A stretch of DNA of 64,000 bases from Cellulosimicrobium cellulans (lineage in GTDB: Bacteria > Actinomycetota > Actinomycetes > Actinomycetales > Cellulomonadaceae), in contig NZ_VEGH01000001.1 of NCBI RefSeq assembly GCF_007679345.1, forward strand, positions 124,001-188,000, read 5' to 3'. Below, piece by piece: positions 61,451 through 64,000 of the stretch. The position numbers and the translations under genes are program-made. The notes under the pieces are model-generated. The model was not told the DNA's origin. It did no database searches and was given only the letters and a program-made list of their open reading frames with translations. How positions within the stretch are numbered: the first letter of the stretch is position 1; each line of letters begins with the position of its first letter.

Positions 61451-62406
61451 GCCGCACCTCCGTCGTCTCGTCCGTCCCGGGCGGGTCCGCCCGAGCCCCC
61501 ACGTGCCCCGCGCGACCGCGCCGCGTCCGCCGCCTCGCCGGCCAGGGTCCGGGCCAGCACCGCCAGCTTCCGCGGCGTGCTCACCCGCACCCGCGTCGCG
61601 AGCACCCGCTCCGGAGGCGTCGCGGCCAGGTCGGCCAGCAGCGTGTCGTACAGCGCCAGCGTCGCCGACACCGCCGCGCGCGCCCGCCGGGGCAGCCGTG
61701 GCAGCGCCGCCCGCGCCCGGGCCAGGTCGACCCCGATCTCGTCGAGGATCGCCGCCAGCTGCGCGTTCGTCGGGCCGTCGGGCCCGACGCCGGGGAAGTA
61801 CAGCCGGCCGAGCTCGCCGGCGTCGGCGCCGAGGTCCCGCAGGAAGTTGATCTTCTGGAACGCGGCGCCCAAGGCCCGCGCACCGTCGACGGTCGCGGCG
61901 TCCGGCCGGCGCACCGGCTCGCCCGGCGCGCGGTCCGCGTTGAGGAACACCTGCAGGCACATCAGCCCGACCACCTCGGCCGAGCCGTAGACGTACCGGA
62001 GGTAGGACTCGCGGTCGTGCACCCGGACGGTGAGGTCGGCCCGCATCGACGCGAAGAAGGGGTCGACCTCGGCCGCGCCGATCCCGGTGCGGCGCGCGGT
62101 GCGGGCGAACGCGTGCACCACGAGGTTCGTCGAGTACCCCGAGGCCATCGCGCGGGCGGTCTGCGCCTCGAGCTCGTCGAGCAGCGCCGCCGCGTCGTCG
62201 CCGCCGCGGGTGTCGACCACCTCGTCGGCGATCCGGACCAGGGCGTACACGGCCTCGATGTCCCGGCGGGCGCGCGGGCCGAGCAGCCGGGTGCCCAGGC
62301 CGAACGACGTCGAGTAGCCGGCCAGGACGGCGCGGCTGGCCCGGGCGGCGGTGCGGTCGTAGAGCGCGGCCGACGCGACCCGGACGGGCGGGCGCGTGGC
62401 GGTCAC
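61447..62406 (-). CDS. crtB: Phytoene synthase
   Basis: 319 residues from the GTG at 62406, overlapping the crtE stop by four bases. The two Asp-rich prenyl sites are VRIADEVVD and NFLRDLGADAGELGRLYFP. YSTSFGLGTRLLGPRARRDIEAVYALVR at the start and GSAEVVGLMCLQVF are typical of the squalene/phytoene synthase family. It joins two geranylgeranyl diphosphates head-to-head into phytoene, the entry to the carotenoid pathway. Confidence 0.95.
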   Translation of the reverse strand: MTATRPPVRVASAALYDRTAARASRAVLAGYSTSFGLGTRLLGPRARRDIEAVYALVRIADEVVDTRGGDDAAALLDELEAQTARAMASGYSTNLVVHAFARTARRTGIGAAEVDPFFASMRADLTVRVHDRESYLRYVYGSAEVVGLMCLQVFLNADRAPGEPVRRPDAATVDGARALGAAFQKINFLRDLGADAGELGRLYFPGVGPDGPTNAQLAAILDEIGVDLARARAALPRLPRRARAAVSATLALYDTLLADLAATPPERVLATRVRVSTPRKLAVLARTLAGEAADAARSRGARGGSGGPARDGRDDGGAA

Positions 62407-63560
62407 GCCGTCGCCCCGGCGACCGCGTCGAGCAGGTCGGTGAGGTAGCGGGCCAGCGGCTCGGGCAGCCCCTCGGCCGCGGTGGTCCGCGCCGTCCGCA
62501 CGGCGTCCGCGCGCACCAGCCGCGCCTCGTCGAGCGCACCGGACGTGGCGATGACCTCGCGCACCCGGGCGGCGTCCGCCTCGGTCAGGTCCGGGCGTCC
62601 CACGGCGGCGTCCAGCACGGCGCGGTGCCCGGCGTCCGCCCGCAGGTACGCGAGCCGCAGCAGCTCCGTCCGCTTGCCCTCACGCAGGTCCGACAGCACC
62701 GACTTCCCGGTGAGCCGCGGGTCGCCGAACACCCCGAGCTCGTCGTCGAGCAGCTGGAACGCGACGCCGAACGCGGTGCCGAACCGGTCGAGCACGCCGA
62801 GCACGCCGTCGTCCGCCCCGGCGAGCACGGCGCCCGCGCCGAGCGGGCCGCAGCACGAGTACACCGCCGTCTTGAGCTCGGCGACGCGCAGCGCGTCCAC
62901 CGCCGTGGGGCCGTGCAGGGCGCCGGTGACGTCGAGCAGCTCCCCCGCGACGGTGGTGTCGACCGCGCGGGCCAGGGACCGGACCACGCGCAGCGCGACC
63001 TCGGGGGGCACGGGCGCCGAGGCGGCGAGGTCGAACGCGGCGGCGATCGCGACGTCCCCGCCGAGCAGGCCGGCGGCGAGCACCGGGTCGTCCGCGGCGG
63101 CCCCGGACACCCCCCGGGCCGCGAGCCGGCGCCGCGCGGTCCCGGTGACGTTCGGCCGGCCGCGGCGGGTGTCGTCGTGGTCGAGGACGTCGTCGTGCAC
63201 CAGCATCGCGGTGTGCAGCATCTCCTGCGCCGCGGCGACGGGGGCGACGGCGGCGAGGTCGGTCCCGCCCAGGCCGAGGTACGCGGCAACCGTCAGCCGC
63301 GGGCGCATCAGCCGGCCGCCACCGAGCTGGTCGCCGACCGCGCGCCACAGCGCGGCGTGCTCGACGGCGAGCTCCCGCGCGCGGGACCGGCGGGCGGCCA
63401 CGTCGTCGACCAGGAGCAGCCGGACGGCGGCGAGGCCGTCGTCGACGCGAGCGGCCAGGTCGGGCGCCGGGCGCGACGGCACGTGCGCGCGCGCGTGCGA
63501 CGCCGGGGCGTCGGCCACGAGACCGCCGCCCGCGTCCGCTCGGGTGCGGGCACTGCGCAC
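62403..63560 (-). CDS. crtE: Geranylgeranyl diphosphate synthase (polyprenyl synthetase)
   Basis: 385 residues from the GTG at 63560 behind GGGAGG. The first Asp-rich motif is MLVHDDVLDHDDTRRGRP and the second QLLDDELGVFGDP. GGRLMRPRLTVAAYLGLGG and LTGKSVLSDLREGKRTELL bind diphosphate. The enzyme extends prenyl diphosphates to C20, the precursor of phytoene. As the first gene of a six-gene operon it carries the promoter and, 26 bases upstream, a palindromic operator. Confidence 0.95.
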   Translation of the reverse strand: MRSARTRADAGGGLVADAPASHARAHVPSRPAPDLAARVDDGLAAVRLLLVDDVAARRSRARELAVEHAALWRAVGDQLGGGRLMRPRLTVAAYLGLGGTDLAAVAPVAAAQEMLHTAMLVHDDVLDHDDTRRGRPNVTGTARRRLAARGVSGAAADDPVLAAGLLGGDVAIAAAFDLAASAPVPPEVALRVVRSLARAVDTTVAGELLDVTGALHGPTAVDALRVAELKTAVYSCCGPLGAGAVLAGADDGVLGVLDRFGTAFGVAFQLLDDELGVFGDPRLTGKSVLSDLREGKRTELLRLAYLRADAGHRAVLDAAVGRPDLTEADAARVREVIATSGALDEARLVRADAVRTARTTAAEGLPEPLARYLTDLLDAVAGATA

Positions 63561-63585
63561 GCGTCCTCCCTGGGCTCGAAGAGAT

Positions 63586-63601
63586 GCTCAGCATACTGAG
63601 C
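63586..63601. promoter_or_regulatory. GCTCAGCATACTGAGC operator of the carotenoid operon
   Basis: A 16-base palindrome with one central mismatch lies 26 bases upstream of crtE. Its core CTCAGCAT-CTGAG is shared with a site at 20765-20778 in front of a membrane hydrolase gene. In Corynebacterium the MarR-type CrtR represses the crt operon; a homologous regulator, not encoded in this window, is a plausible binder. Confidence 0.65.
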
Positions 63602-63695
63602 ACCTGGCGCGTCGCCACCGGGGCGCCGGCCACGCCGCCGACCGCCGCAGGACCGTCGCCCCCGCACCGCGCGCCCGCCTGCGGTGCACTCTGCC

Positions 63696-64000
63696 TCATC
63701 GCGCGCGCGAGCGCACCACTCGCGGGCGCATCGCCGGCCCGGAGCCCGGGCGGGCGGGCAGCGCCGCCAGCAGGACCAGGGCCCCGGCGCCGACCGTCAG
63801 CACCGTCCCCGGGACCCCGGTCAGCAGCCGCCCGACGCGCGGCACGTGCACCACGGCGCGGCGCGTCCCGTCGGGCAGCGCGTACTCGCCCGGGTCGTCC
63901 GCGGCGTTCGCGTCCCCGCGCAGCGTCGCGAGGACGCGCCCGTCCGCGGTCGGCCGCAGCGCGGCGACCCGGTGCGTCACCGGGGTCGCGCTCCCGGCCA
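63696..64000 (-). CDS. Signal peptidase I (SipW-type), N-terminus beyond the right edge
   Basis: About 101 C-terminal residues are visible. The frame stays open to the window end. The block TPVTHRVAALRPTADGRVLATLRGDANAADDP matches the conserved THR(V) and GDAN-x-x-DP region of S26B signal peptidases (SipW and archaeal type). It is followed by VHVPRVGRLL, a membrane helix (TVLTVGAGALVLLAALP) and a basic tail. The catalytic Ser lies upstream of the window. Such peptidases often process a few dedicated exported proteins. Confidence 0.83.
   Translation of the reverse strand, partial: AGSATPVTHRVAALRPTADGRVLATLRGDANAADDPGEYALPDGTRRAVVHVPRVGRLLTGVPGTVLTVGAGALVLLAALPARPGSGPAMRPRVVRSRAR

Overview
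The window is very GC-rich DNA (about three quarters G+C by eye) from a high-GC Gram-positive actinobacterium. The gene mix suggests a Cellulomonas-like facultative anaerobe: two GH3 glycosidases and a GH15 trehalase, an oxygen-sensitive ribonucleotide reductase (nrdDG), cytochrome bd oxidase, a C50-type carotenoid operon, a galactofuranose precursor enzyme (glf), and an LAxTG (sortase E-type) surface protein. The genus is an inference from content, not from a database match.

Layout. 1-5.1 kb: a GH3 lipoprotein cut by the left edge, glf, and an AgrC-like kinase with a LytTR regulator. 5.2-14.9 kb: a DUF234-type ATPase behind an AT-rich palindrome, an esterase, an alcohol dehydrogenase, acylphosphatase, a DoxX-like protein, a flavin oxidase divergent from a LuxR regulator, and a CelD-like acetyltransferase. 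14.9-18.5 kb: a GAF regulator, aldehyde dehydrogenase and DUF779 module. 18.6-22.8 kb: flotillin, a DivIVA-motif protein and an envelope hydrolase. 22.8-27.5 kb: an ArsR/CDF metal module, a saccharopine-dehydrogenase-like protein, and a divergent azoreductase/MarR pair. 27.6-30.5 kb: nrdD-nrdG behind two NrdR boxes. 31.2-38.4 kb: a variant G6PDH converging on a tightly coupled cydA-cydB-GH15-ndh operon. 38.7-44.5 kb: a second ArsR/CDF module, and a NarL-type two-component system whose kinase and regulator genes flank an inverted surface-protein cluster. 44.57 kb: tRNA-Lys(UUU). 44.7-54 kb: a NagZ-like GH3, GtrA-like, DsrE, several DUF membrane proteins, ArsR-SRPBCC and TetR/VOC modules. 54.2-58.1 kb: MscS channel, PfkB kinase, SurE. 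58.1-63.6 kb: crtE-B-I-Ye-Yf-Eb. Right edge: a truncated SipW-type signal peptidase.

Common themes. At least fifteen gene junctions are 4-base ATGA/GTGA overlaps, so translational coupling is the rule in the operons. About a dozen genes have a -10-like TANNNT hexamer ending only 6-7 bases before the start codon, which points to leaderless transcripts. Several intergenic regions hold long perfect or near-perfect palindromes, and at least two of them belong to one dispersed repeat family. Redox and oxygen adaptation (nrdDG, cyd/ndh, azoreductase, aldehyde detoxification, carotenoids) and metal homeostasis dominate the recognizable physiology. No phage, IS element, CRISPR array or rRNA was seen.
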